Positions 38,267-49,916 of a stretch of 57,637 nucleotides of DNA are shown piece by piece (within the stretch, counting starts at the first letter, position 1; every line of letters starts with the position of its first letter). The position numbers and the translations under genes are program-made. A model generated the notes under the pieces. That model had not been told where the DNA came from, searched no databases, and saw only the letters and a list, made by a program, of their open reading frames with translations. The DNA comes from Asparagopsis taxiformis (Eukaryota; Rhodophyta; Florideophyceae; Bonnemaisoniales; Bonnemaisoniaceae): the NCBI GenBank assembly GCA_030407315.1, contig JALQPE010001053.1, positions 1 through 57,637 on the forward strand. The letters run 5' to 3'.

Positions 38267-41113
38267 CTATCCTCTCATTCTGATATGTCCCGCATCCCAG
38301 GCGTAGAAGCTATCCGTAATATCACCTAGGGTGGAAGGAGCCTCATCTGTTCCGGGACATGGGTACGTATAAGGAAGGCTAAGATTCTCTGGAAGTATGG
38401 TTACTCTCCATATTACTACAAGACACTGCCCAGGCGCACTCAATTCATTGAGATCGGACCCATGCAATGTTCTTCTGACCAGAGTCTGTTCTCCTTGAGC
38501 AGGAAGCGAAAGCTCAGCTGTACCTACGCAGACTCCGTCAACTAGGAGTTCTACGGTCTTGCCAGGTGTAAGATGATTGCATCCACTCTCGTTCTTGGTT
38601 ACCACGCTCCCGGTCAAATTTTCGCTCTCCCCAGTTGTAACATCAACAGAAATACTTTGCGAACTGTTGTTTGTCTTTAGCTTCTTTGTTATCCCTGGAT
38701 TCTCAGTGGCTAGTTGATGGCGTTTCCTGGAGCCTGCTGCTTTTCGTCGAAGTCTCCCATGTGCCACGCGAAAGCATTCTGGATCCTGTTCAATGCTGAC
38801 GCATTTTCTGTTAGTTTCGAGGCATGCAATAGCAGTAGTTAGGGTGCCGGCGTAGGCATCTAGGACTGCACCTTCTTCTGGACAGAATGTTGTCATGATT
38901 TCGATCAAGAGATCGACGCTCTTTTCTTCAACGCGGACGACGGTCTTCTTTCCAGGAAATGTTAGCTTTTTGATCGGTATAGGAACGTCCGTGATAGCAG
39001 AAAATCTTCGACTTGAAGCGCATTTGAAGCGATGATAGGGACTGGTAAAATCAGGAGAAAACTGCTGAGGATGTGATCCACTTTTCCGAGCTACAACTCC
39101 AAACTCTGCTAGATTCTGAGGGAAAGACGACAGTCGGTGATGCTGCAACCTTTCTGAGCTCTTGACAATAGCATAAACGTGGCTCATAGCTCGGAAACCT
39201 GACTCACGGAGAGTGGATATCCACTTCTGAAGGTATCTCACGGAAGAAAATATGAAAACATATCCACCACTTTTCAACATTCTGTGGGCAAACTGGCAAA
39301 ATGAAGCGATTTCTTTGTCGTCCAATCTGTCAGAGAAATTTTGACCAGCTCCAGAGGCATTCGGTTCTAATCCGTAAGGGGGATCGGTGCATATAAAATC
39401 AAACAGCTCACTATCTGGTTTCCTGCTTCCTTTTTCATATTGCTCCCACCGCATTTGGAAGCACTTTATCCCGAGATCATCAAGAATGTCTTCGGATGTC
39501 TGAGGTGTGTTAGGTACAGATGTTCCCGTCACAGGATTCTGTGAATTGTTCTTTTCTTGAAGACATAGTGTTGTTTCCAGCCGCTCAGATACTTCTGTGC
39601 TGTGGGGCTGTTCCGGTTTAGAGCGATGTAGTGATTTCTCAATTGATCCAGCATTTTTATCGGTCTTTTTCGTGCGAATTGGAGCATCTTTACTATTCCA
39701 AAACTCATTCTTCTCGTTTGCACGTTCGCTCTTTCCATTCGCATCTCCAGCGGAAGCCACTAGGTCACATGAGTCTGACTGGTGTTCATCTTTTTCAAAC
39801 GGGGTGCAGCCGGCATTTTTCATTCGCGTCTTATTTTCTTCCTCTTCTTCTCCCGAATGACCGAAGATAGCTGTATATTTGGATTCCTTTTGTGGCGCTA
39901 AAGAAGGATAAAGTTTGCGGTATAAGTCCTTCAAGAAGGGTAAGATATCTTTATCGTTACCAAGATTCTCTTCAACTTCCTCATCAAGACGAGTACTTCG
40001 GAGGAGATTGATCCGTGCCGACTGCATGTCAGACGGCCATACTGTAGTTTCAAGAAATTCCTCAAATTTGATTGATTCCTGAAGAGCTCTTGATGCTTTC
40101 TTGTATTGATCTGAGACGGATGAATGCTGAACTGGCCTGAAGTTCTTTTCTTGACAAAGCTCTCGAAGCCTATAAACCGTATGGATCTGAATCTCCTCTC
40201 CTTGTGCATCATCAGCTTTCATAAAGATTGTTGACTGCTTCAATGACGTAATATTGATGAATTTTCGAAAGACGCGGCAATCTACTGTTGACATGACGTT
40301 ATCCTTTGAAACGGGCTCTCCATGGGCAGCTCGATACACCACAGCAAGATCGGGGTGCTCTTCCTTCATAACGTCCCCTATTGCTTCAATTACTCTGCGG
40401 GAAAGTCTAACAGCTGTAGCAGCCATCTGCTTCACTGTGCTTTCCTTCGAGTGTGTTGCACCATCATATGCTGCTGAAACTTCCGCCATTGTTACCTTCT
40501 TGACATCCTTCTCGCCCTTTAGTCTTTCATGCTCTTCCTTAAGACCTGACAAAGTGTCGTATAGAGTAGGTTCAATGTAAAATGTCTCGGAATGTTTGGC
40601 ATTCTGAGTACGTGCAAGTTGCTTAAGAGTCAACAATGGAAAACCTCCCGAAAGAAGAGTTACAGGCCATTGAAACCCGCTCCAGGTTTTGCTGTCATCT
40701 GCCATAAGCTCTATCAGCGCACAGTGTCGATGCATCCCGTCAATTATTCCATACCACTCATTCCTCGATTCGCTCTTTTCCTTAGTTTCACTTGCAGAAA
40801 GGCCTTGTTTCTTGAAATAGGCAGATAGATGGTGTCGGTGAGCTCCACTCAGCTTCATAACTATCCCCAAGTCTGAACCACAAGTAAATCCTTCAGATGT
40901 GAAAATAGATTTTAGTCTATCCACGCCTGATCGAGATATCTGCCTTATGTTTGTCATTGGTACACAAGCCATAGGGTCGACAGACGTATTTGTAGAACCA
41001 TCCATTACGGATGAGAAGCGAGCAACCGGAGCATTTCTTGAACCAGAACCTTGTTTAGAAACAAGAGGAATATAATTTGAATGTCGAGTTGTTCTTCTCT
41101 GGGAGCCTTTCAT
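38267..41113 (-). CDS. ParB-like/beta-class DNA methyltransferase fusion (element B, intact)
   Basis: A single uninterrupted 948-aa ORF. Residues ~30-170 form a ParB/Srx-like domain: CVPMTNIRQISRSGVDRLK, then YGIIDGMHRHCALIEL (Asp125) and WPVTLL. A helical region (~170-430) and a charged Lys/Glu/Ser linker (~430-530) follow. The methyltransferase begins about 550: FICTDPPYGLEPN (Asp577), RMLKSGGYVFIFSS, then GAVLDAYAGTLTTAIACL (Asp752), the beta-class order of amino-methyltransferases. A final beta-rich ~150 residues match the element A protein. The product probably binds DNA through the ParB-like part and methylates adenine or cytosine amines in the nucleus. It is divergent from the transposase-like gene, across a ~1.3-kb interval. 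Confidence 0.87.
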   Translation of the reverse strand: MKGSQRRTTRHSNYIPLVSKQGSGSRNAPVARFSSVMDGSTNTSVDPMACVPMTNIRQISRSGVDRLKSIFTSEGFTCGSDLGIVMKLSGAHRHHLSAYFKKQGLSASETKEKSESRNEWYGIIDGMHRHCALIELMADDSKTWSGFQWPVTLLSGGFPLLTLKQLARTQNAKHSETFYIEPTLYDTLSGLKEEHERLKGEKDVKKVTMAEVSAAYDGATHSKESTVKQMAATAVRLSRRVIEAIGDVMKEEHPDLAVVYRAAHGEPVSKDNVMSTVDCRVFRKFINITSLKQSTIFMKADDAQGEEIQIHTVYRLRELCQEKNFRPVQHSSVSDQYKKASRALQESIKFEEFLETTVWPSDMQSARINLLRSTRLDEEVEENLGNDKDILPFLKDLYRKLYPSLAPQKESKYTAIFGHSGEEEEENKTRMKNAGCTPFEKDEHQSDSCDLVASAGDANGKSERANEKNEFWNSKDAPIRTKKTDKNAGSIEKSLHRSKPEQPHSTEVSERLETTLCLQEKNNSQNPVTGTSVPNTPQTSEDILDDLGIKCFQMRWEQYEKGSRKPDSELFDFICTDPPYGLEPNASGAGQNFSDRLDDKEIASFCQFAHRMLKSGGYVFIFSSVRYLQKWISTLRESGFRAMSHVYAIVKSSERLQHHRLSSFPQNLAEFGVVARKSGSHPQQFSPDFTSPYHRFKCASSRRFSAITDVPIPIKKLTFPGKKTVVRVEEKSVDLLIEIMTTFCPEEGAVLDAYAGTLTTAIACLETNRKCVSIEQDPECFRVAHGRLRRKAAGSRKRHQLATENPGITKKLKTNNSSQSISVDVTTGESENLTGSVVTKNESGCNHLTPGKTVELLVDGVCVGTAELSLPAQGEQTLVRRTLHGSDLNELSAPGQCLVVIWRVTILPENLSLPYTYPCPGTDEAPSTLGDITDSFYAWDAGHIRMRG

Positions 41114-42441
41114 TTCTTTGTGCAGAGGTTGAAATGGTCCAGAATACTTCCTCAGTGATCACGGACAGTATTACGGCAATAGTATCTACGCAGAACATTA
41201 ATGTACAGGAAAGGTATCGAGCTGAGTGCACCTGGAACGCAACAAAAGTTTACAAGATAACAATGGCCCCATCGGCTTTGTCCAGAATAATGTATTCAAA
41301 ACGCGAGCATTGCAAATATCTTATGAACATACTGGATGCCTGAGGGAAGCATAAAAGTAATCCTTTACACGGATACAAGTAATGATGTCATCGTGGAACA
41401 ACTGCAGAACTTCCACGACGGATCAAGGACAGTAGCGTATGATAAACGGTGATAATCTTGTGACCCGTCTGAAGATATTCACAGAAGGGTAAACTGTACT
41501 CATTCATGGCCAGATCTGAAACATAAAGGTAAAAAACCCTAGGGACTTAGCCATTCAGTGCTGAAGTGGAAGTAATTCACTAGATAAACTGTCTCTGAAG
41601 AGAGGCCCATTGCCCAGCTTGTCGCACTCTAATTTTTATCTGTCAGAAACATTTTAAATTATTTTAAGTTAATACACTGGTACGAAGACATGTCATTTCG
41701 TCGAGGTCATTAGTCAATAACGATGCACACTCGAAGTGTTGATAACAAACTTTCCCAAGTCTACGCAGTGACCACCATATGACGCAATTGTCACAATTTC
41801 GCGTGTCTGTAATTTCGGACTCTATGTTTCATTTTTGTTGGTCGGCGCACTGCAAAGATCTTTCATAAATTCGAATATCGGTATCGAGATATAGGACTAG
41901 TTGTCTACTGACAGAAAACTGCCAAATGTAACGACGTGGTACCATCTCCTTGGTACTTTCATATATAGTATTCAACCGCCCATTTCTATTTTGGCCCTTT
42001 GTAAAGCAAGTTTTGTTCTGTATGGAAACTTTCCTGAGATACGTATGGTCATGCCCAGGGAGAATAACTTCAAATTTGGGACAAGGTTGAATCAGTCTTT
42101 CTCCTACCTCTGTGCAAATATCAATATCAGAACATAGGTACGTGATGTGGCTTGCTAATTGGTGATGTTTTGAGTTAAACGGAATGACTGCAATGGCATA
42201 GACTCCTACCTATGTTTTTCCAACATCACCTGTCACGAAGTTTATTGACATCGGGTGAATAGTTTCCAACTCAATAGATTATGGTCCCTATGTCCTCAAA
42301 AAATGCAGCATGCATGCTCGACAGATCTTTGGATGCTTCTGCGCACCCATTTTGTACCTCTTGAGTGCAAGAAGTTCTTTGACTGATTCCAAGTGCTGTT
42401 ACACTTGCAGCTACTACTACCTCGGCAATAAGGTACGAAAA
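41114..42441. other. Divergent intergenic region of element B
   Basis: About 1.3 kb separates the starts of the methyltransferase (-) and the DUF7869-type gene (+), so it must contain both promoters. No repeat or specific motif was recognised. ORFs of up to 88 aa in it lack domain features. Confidence 0.45.
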
Positions 42442-44812
42442 ATGAGCGCTCATAGGATTCCTATGAATCGTATGGACCATACACAAATTGTGAGCTCCTC
42501 GTTTTCATCGAGAAACAGCTCTGGTAACTCCGAAAGTCTGGATGAGGAGAATAATGAACATGGATCTTTGCTGCTGTCCACCTCTCGTCTTCTTGGAAAT
42601 GAGGGGGATTTCAGAGATGCTAGCAGGTTTCGATACGACCCGAATGAGAGAGAGAAAAGAGAATGCGAGAACATTGATATATACCCGAGCACTCTGAAGA
42701 AAAGACGTTTAGATGCTGCAATACAAATGACAGAAGCGAAGATAGAGGAGGGGCGCTGTTGCAAAAGGAGATGTTTCCAAGCTGTGGATGCTTCCCATCT
42801 CAAACAGGAAATTTCTGAAGTTGCATGTATGAGCAATTCGAAGAGACGGAATGTACTCAGTAGCATGGTTGGCTATGAGAAAACAACAACAGGCGACAGG
42901 AAAGTCTTCATCTTCAATGGAAATGTAGTATGTGCCACATTCCTTTGCAAAGCCTTTCGGTTCTTAAGACACCTTCAGAGCAAAGTGAAGATGACAGACA
43001 GAGCACTTGCCCGAGTTCATGCAAAAGGCAGAGGAAATAATATTTTAAGCGCTCGGAAAGATTCGATCATTATCTTCCTGTCACGGCTAGCGGATTCTAC
43101 AGCCGGAAACATGCCTGATAAATCTGAGCAACACCTTCCGTTCTTCAAAAAGTCCGAAGTCTACAGGAGGTATGAGAACGAGTATAGCATTCTCAACTCG
43201 ACCGAGCCCCCTTCAATGTCATACTTCTACCATGTTTGGAAAAAGCACTGTTCATCCATTAAAGTTCGAAGGGTCTCTCGTTTCACGAAGTGTTCCACAT
43301 GTGAAGACCTTAGAACTGCAATTCTCGAAGCATCTAAACCTGGATATTCTACCGAAGATCTGTTGCTACAAAGAAAGGCGCATGTGGATATGGTGTGGAG
43401 GGAAAGGATGGAATATCAAAAGAAGGCAGAGCGAGCAATTCTCAATCCTAAACAGTTCTGTTCTATTTGCGTCGATGGTGCAGATCAATCTGCTTTTGGA
43501 CTGCCACATTTTGCAGTTAAAACCAAAAAAAACTACAGGAAGGGCAATGAAGGTGAGGCTGATCGGTATACTAGAGCACGCAGTTGAGAAGGAACTCCAT
43601 CTTTTTACAATGACAGAGGAATTTCCTACTGGAGCCAACCACATAGTGGAGGCTGTTCACAGGTTTCTGGCTGAGAAAGCCAGAACAAAAGCGTTACCGA
43701 AAACTCTCTACGTGCAGCTTGACAACTGCACAAGAGAGAACAAAAATAGGTATTTCCTAGCATACCTTGAGTCTCTCGTTGCATGGAAAGTGTTCAGTGA
43801 AGTTCATGCCTCCTTCCTGCCCATCGGGCATACTCACAGCGATATTGATCAAGCATTTAGTTGTACTTCTGGCCGTCTACGCTCCAACGATGCAATCACT
43901 CTACGAGACCTTCACGAGCAGCTCCGCATGTCTTATACTCCTACTCCAGCTGTCACCAATATCCGTCACGTGGCAAATTTTGCAGGGCTTTGTCAAGAGA
44001 AGAAACACTTAACCAGAGCCCGAAACTTTTCTGATTTCAGGTACTTCAAGTTCACTGAAGACAGTGGCAAACTGCCTTCTCCCCACGCCAGTACCACAGT
44101 ATGTTATGTGAAAATAATGTCCTCGGACGAGTGGAAACTGATGAGTCACAGGGAAAAGAACATCCCGGACTCTTTCCTAGCTGGTATTCCAGATATTCGG
44201 GAAACTCCACCAACTGTTTTGACATGTCCAGATGGGCGGCGTGAGATTGAATTGAGATTGCGCTCTGAAGAAGGTCGAATTAACGACAGTGATAAGATGA
44301 GAGAACTAACAAACCTACTTGATCATGTTTTCGATTCCAGAGAAGAGAAGTTTCATTGGGATATGGGAAACTGTGTGGAACTTAATAGCTGGATTTCAAG
44401 AGACTTAAATTCTACAGATACAAAATCGGAAGACTCAGAAGATTCCGACGTGTACCCAGCTGCAAGACCAAGAAAAAGATACATATATGAGAAGAATCGC
44501 TTTGTTGCAGTCAAGCACAACACCACTTCTTCTCAATGCCCTTTCTGGATAGGGAAAATTTGTAATGTGTTGTACGACTCTGTGGGAGATGCTCATAGAC
44601 TACATGTTCACTGGTACCAACCAGCCGAAGGCAAAAATATCTACCGGTGCAAATATAGCCCGTCATATATTGCTTACAGGTCAAAGAAGAGTCCCCAACC
44701 TTGGCGCGATACGATTTCCACAGCCTCCGTTATCGTAGAGTTTGAAGATCTAACAAGGAGCGGTGCTCTACGTATGAGTGTAGTGAAGACGCTACAGGAA
44801 ATATTCTTGTAG
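42442..44812 (+). pseudogene. DUF7869-type transposase-like protein (element B, one frameshift)
   Basis: The first frame runs from ATG 42442 (MSAHRIPMNRMDHTQ; open from 42310) to 43587, and the second from 43172 to 44812. They join at an A8 run at 43525-43532, where one extra A would explain the break. The joined product aligns along its length with the element A protein: CKRRCFQ near the N-terminus, ICVDGADQSAFGLPHF, VQLDNCTRENKNRY (Asp codon 43721), LPIGHTHSDIDQAFS and the C-terminal PFWIGKI...CKYSPSYI module. Core motifs are intact. Whether the break is a real mutation, an assembly homopolymer error or recoding cannot be told here. Confidence 0.8.
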
Positions 44813-45013
44813 TCCCTGGCCAAGCGTGAGCACTCTCCGGAAGTCATCACGACATAAAGATATCACCAACGATTAAAGCTCTTAATTCGGCTGACAGAGA
44901 CCTCTACAAAAGCAGAAAGATTAGATAAATGAACTCGTTGCTTACAAAGAAGGAACTAGTAGTGGAGTTTAAGTTTCGGTTAGATCATAGGTAGTTCGCA
45001 ACGCAAGATTGTC

Positions 45014-46996
45014 CAATTCGAATAAAACCGAGAGAAAACTGAGAACGGAAATGATTCTCCACTCCTCACATGTGGGGAAGCTGGAAACGATTAGAGTACA
45101 TGCCATTGCACTGGCATCTGTTCGATGTGCCAGGGTCTTGAATCTTGAATGTTTTCGACTGATCATATGAATATGCGCCTGTACACCGAGAAATGTGCTT
45201 CAGCAAATGAATAGAAGTTTTGGCGCGTGTCTCGATTGTATAAAATTCTCAATGGTTAGTGTATCTCCGCGATTATTTCACTTGCCCAACGTCCATTACA
45301 CAGTATGCTATGTCTATAGACATGCATGCAAGCATGTAAGAATGTGCATTTGTGCCATTCTTAATGGCACAACACAGTGCAGCGATGAATTGTTCGAATA
45401 ATAACAGCTTTAGAATCAAGACCTGTGTGTGTCTGCAGAGGCTACGATTCTTGTATGCTTCAGAGCTAGTCCTATAACAATAGAGCCAGAACTCTTAATT
45501 GCTGCTGCTGTGCATCTCTTCACCACGCATGTAACCTGTCAGCATCTGCTAAGTTGAAACATGTTGTATGCAACTAAGATAATTCAGTAGCCATGGTCAG
45601 TAGCCATTGCCGTGAACTGGTAAGGTTAAGGTGTTGTTGCGCTTTGCATGCGTTTGGGTCAAGCCAGCTCTGTGAATAAATTTCTTGTACTATCTGCACG
45701 TCTAGCATGGATGTAGCAATATATGAATGCAGTACGTGATTTGATAATGGCAGTGAAATTAATAGGGAATACGCCAATGTTGACATGACTGTCATCCCAG
45801 CCCAAAAGTTCTCTGTACAGCACACAATTTCCATAGACGTATCCGAAGTATTGTGATTCCCATACGCCAGATCATCCATGCGAATTTAACGTCCAAAGCT
45901 TATGCAGGGAGTTGTCTTAAAACGAAGGATTAGAGGTGCCAGAACTTGTACTCGGCTAGATATGTGGACATGGTCTGAACACCCAAGCATGGGAAGTATT
46001 GACACATTTGCGCGTACCTTCTTGTGTGCTCACAGGTTTTTCATCGCTCGATTCATCATACTGGTAACAAATGAAATGCGTTTGGACTAAACCAGGCTGA
46101 AAAGCTGACCTTGGGAATCATTCCTGTAAAGATCACCACGGGCTTCTAGACAAGATACTTTTCGATGCGCATGACAGTCAGTTTTTTTCGTAGAACATAC
46201 TTGTGTACATCAGGCAGTGATACAGACATGCTTACTTCAATATACGCAATGCTTTGCATTCCTGACCCACGAATGTAACCAATTGGTGCTGACAATCGCC
46301 TTGAGTTGCTCCACAGTGCACGAGTGATGGGGACGGCCACTCTGCGGATCGAATGCTACTGTGAAAGTGCAAACCAGGTTGTGTCTGGCTAGGCACACCA
46401 CGCAAATACCCCGATACTCACACAGCCCAACTGCCATCACTGCTGGTAGACCACACTGTATTTGTCAACGCGCGGCATTGGCGCCGGAAGAATAACCCTA
46501 ACTATAGCCTCAAGTTCCGAGAGGTATACATATCTTGTTTTACTACCAATAGCAGGTTGACAAATGTACTATCATCGAAAATATGTTTATCCAACTCAGG
46601 CCTCTGATACGTCGATTTCATTCAAATATTTCAATTACATTTACCATATCGGTGCAATTTATCTTTGTAAACTAATTTGATCATCGATAGCCAATCGGAC
46701 TCACACTGAAACCGGAACATTGGCAGTGTATCCTTACAGCCATATCTGAAGTGTACACCACTCACCATAAAAGTGGTTCGTCACTTGCTATAAATATAAT
46801 TCTTCCTAGAGTAATGCCCCAATGGTGCAAGGGTATCGAATAACTTGATACAGAAGTATGATATCGATTAGTATCGTCATTGTCACCCGGACTTCCACTC
46901 CGTGCGTGACATATCAGCGTGACACAGTTACTTCATTCCCTCTTTCTCTATTCTGTTTTTCAAAAGTACTGTTCTGTTCCGCTCGAAACGTGCGTT
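45014..46996 (-). repeat. Right terminal inverted repeat of element B (1983 bp)
   Basis: Inverted counterpart of 35735-37720. It ends GCTCGAAACGTGCGTT at 46996, after which the sequence is the segmental repeat also found at 11432. Confidence 0.92.
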
Positions 46997-48142
46997 TTGA
47001 TTCCGATGTTGTGTAGATGATGCAGGAATGTTGATGACAGAAGGTAAGTTTCACTTAGCACCAAGACTTGTTTTGCGAAGATATGGACTGCTGACTTTGA
47101 TTATTCATTGCAAGGTTTTTGGATCATGGTTTCTATTGTGTGTAGGATGGATGAGAGGTAAGTAAGGGAGTTTCTAGGATATCTGTCGTGGTAAGCGTTG
47201 CTTTTGAATCTGACTGTTGGGGTGGATGTTTTGTATGTGATGCAGGAGTGGTGAAGCAGGAACGGCAGGACTCAAGGAGAGTGAAGAAGGGATCTAGGAA
47301 GATGGGGAATGAAGCTGTGAGGTGTTTCTGGTATGTGTATATTTTGGGGCATACGATAGAAGTGAGAGTGGATTTCAAGTGGTGTAAGATTTTGCTGACC
47401 ATGTTCGTGTTTGATGTCTTGATGATTTAATGGGCTGGGGTGGTGTCGAGGAAAGCGGGGATGGAATTGGGAAGGAGCGGATTTTTGTAATCTAGGTCGT
47501 GAGGGTTCTTGAAGTATGTGCGGATGGTGGTACATGGCGTTCGGATGGTAGGGAGAACGCGATAGTGAGGGAGATGGGTGATCGACGATATGCTGACAGG
47601 TATTTTGTATTCTGGCTGGATACGTATTCCATATTCTGGCTGGATACATATTCCGTATTCTGACTGGATACATATTCCGTATTCTGGCTGGATACGTATT
47701 TCCTATTCTAACCGCGTATTTATTTCCTATTCTGACCAGATATGTATTTCCTATTCTAGAGAGACGTATTGTATACGAGCAGTTTCGTAAATGAGAGAAT
47801 AAAATACGGTCCGATATGGGCCCTGAATTTACCATCCGCTGTAATTTCTTCCCTCCAGGTTTTCGCTGATATATTGTATACTGGATGTCGGGTCCTAGTA
47901 TTCCGCCAAACGTACTAGAGAAAGTGGATGTCGGTCCCAACGATCCCGCCATATGTACTAGAGAAAGTGGATGTCGGGTCCTAGTATTCCGCCATATGTA
48001 CTAGAGAAAGTGGACGTCCGCATCCAAAAAAATTTTATTTTTTTTGGACGCGGACGTTCATTTGTTCTAGTATATCTCGGGGCCGACTAGGACCCGTACT
48101 AGAGAGACTGAACGTCCGCGTCCACCTCCGAAAACACAGACG
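46997..48142 (+). repeat. Segmental repeat, copy 2
   Basis: It aligns with 11432-12702. The intron-like modules recur (acceptor ending 47016, 27-nt spacer 47017-47043, unit 47044-47145, 12-nt spacer 47146-47157). The 24-bp array has about six units from 47607. The 43-bp minisatellite has three units (47883, 47926, 47969) against seven in copy 1. The left part of the family (10.68-11.43 kb) is missing because element B's TIR joins here. Confidence 0.88.
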
Positions 48143-49426
48143 AAGGTCGGCACAGAACCCGTTTTCACTGTCTACAGTTTTCGGGACAGTGGTCAGGTTT
48201 TTTCGATGCTCCTCGACCGCACAGCCATCAAATCGATTCGGGAGTGTCCTGAAGCAAAGGCTCGCAGGATCGAATATCATGAACGGCCAGCACATCGATT
48301 CAACATCCTCATACCCCAACACTCTTGCCCCGGTATCCCACGCAGCTAACACACGGTCGACAACAAATCCAAGCTGGTTGGCTTGCGCACTGGATGTTGC
48401 AATTCCAACCATTCCACCGCCACCAATGGCCCCGGATGTGGCTCTGGCCCGCCTAGATGGCACACTACCCATCTCCTTACTGCGAATAGCCAAGATACAC
48501 TGGCACATCATAACCATCAGCCTCCTGAACCGCTTCTGGCTAGCCTGCAAAGAATCTTGCATGTGGGATGTAGCGCCGTCCAGAAAGTACCTGCTTGAAA
48601 GTAGTTCGCGGTTCAGTGGGGAGGAAAATTCTCCGCGGGGTGTCTTGCCAAACATTTCGACGGCACGAGAACTAGTCACCCCCACCTGTTTCGGAAACTC
48701 AACCATCCTCGGAGAATCACCCATCTCTGCATTGAGTCCCCATGCATGACAAAACATTTGCCACAGACGCAAATCAATCGCACTCGAATCTTCTGCTCGG
48801 TGATACAGCCGAAGCACAGCCAGGATAGACATGCATGAGCTGTACTGCGATTTACCAGTCAGGCTTGAAGCAATTTGGCCGCTTGGATCGCAGGATTTGA
48901 TCCAGCCCAACACATCAGCCATCCTCACAGACGAAATATGAGCGTACTTGTCCTTTCCGTTTTGGACCCAGTACTCGTCTCTGAGATCAACGGCGATCAT
49001 CAGATACTCAACAAACATCATGCGCCTTTGCAGGCCTGCAATGTCGTTGGATGTCGTCACTCTCACACGGTCCAGCACAACAGCAGTACTGCTGTTGGTG
49101 TCCGCCACGATAGACTCTTCTCACATAGGAATCGTAACCCCAGGAGGAAAGACGCCCTTCTCCATTCCACGTACAATTGCCATGCACCGGTGCGCTCCAT
49201 CCAATATCTCCAGAACGCCTTCTCGAAACCTGCCAGTGACGGGATGAGCTGTGTCATAACCGCTGTCACGAATGCTCTCCATGAGCCCTTCCACATGACT
49301 TCCATCGACATCGCGAATCGATACGAATTTGCTGACTTGATTGGGGTCGATGAACACCCATCCGTCGTTCTTTTCACCGTGATTGTGGAACGTTCCTTCC
49401 ATGGCGAACAAAGGGAGAGTTTTCAA
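48143..49426 (-). pseudogene. ParB-like domain protein with one in-frame stop
   Basis: From ATG 49426 the frame reads DGWVFIDPNQVSKFVSIRD, then GSHVEGLMESIRDSGYD, then EILDGAHRCMAIVRGM (Asp76), which is a ParB/Srx-like domain. A single TGA at 49121-49123 interrupts it, and the same frame resumes as EESIVADTNSSTAVVLDRV and stays open to 48035. The last ~35 codons run into the segmental repeat below 48142, so the native C-terminus is lost. A segment with AW...WPFMIFDPASLCF resembles part of the decayed ORF near 1.5-1.6 kb. There is no methyltransferase motif here. It may be a stand-alone relative of the fusion proteins. Confidence 0.65.
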
Positions 49427-49916
49427 GAAAGGGATAGTTGCTTGCTGCTTGACCAGGGTGGCGCAAAGCAGAAGTTGGTTGTTTAAAACAAAGTGGTAGC
49501 GAGTGGTAGCACTTCGGTGGCTGTTTCCTTTCCACCCCTGTCCGAACCTTTACAAGATAACTACATCGACTGTTAGCTCAATAATCAATGTAATACTAAA
49601 GTAATACTCAAAATATTGTTTCCATGCAATTTATTGGGCCCCGTAACATCTCTAAACGTATCTTTGGAGTCCAATCGTATGCATCCGACATTCACTTCTA
49701 GAACGATTATTCACATCAAATTTTATGCTGCAATCAGGTCATGGCAGACATCATCCACACTGACGTGTCAATTTTGTCAATTGTCCATTCTATTTCTACA
49801 CCACCTAAACATCTCTTCTCGACCTTTCCAATCCTCCTAGTATATACTACTCTTTAGCAGAAGGTAACGGTTTGGCTTCCACTAATACAACGATTCTATT
49901 TCATAGCTATCCCAAC
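49427..49916. other. Divergent intergenic region
   Basis: A 490-bp interval between the ParB-like gene (-) and the next plus-strand gene. It must hold their promoters if they are transcribed; nothing specific was recognised. Confidence 0.35.

Larger units (their letters stand above)
35735..46996. mobile_element. Element B: 11.26-kb element with ~2-kb terminal inverted repeats
   Basis: Long TIRs at 35735-37720 and 45014-46996 enclose two divergent genes: a ParB-like DNA methyltransferase fusion (-) and a DUF7869-type transposase-like gene (+). The outermost bases are AACGCACGTTTCGAGCGG. Arm identity is very high: several short spurious ORFs translate identically in both arms, which suggests recent insertion or gene conversion. 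The left flank is the broken oxygenase-like gene and the right flank is the interior of the 11.4-kb repeat family. I see no target-site duplication, so the insertion may have been followed by rearrangement. Confidence 0.85.

Noticed and set aside
49872..49916. Upstream start for the 49.9-kb ORF
   Set aside because: The apparent start at 49872 is TTG; the first ATG in frame is 49917.
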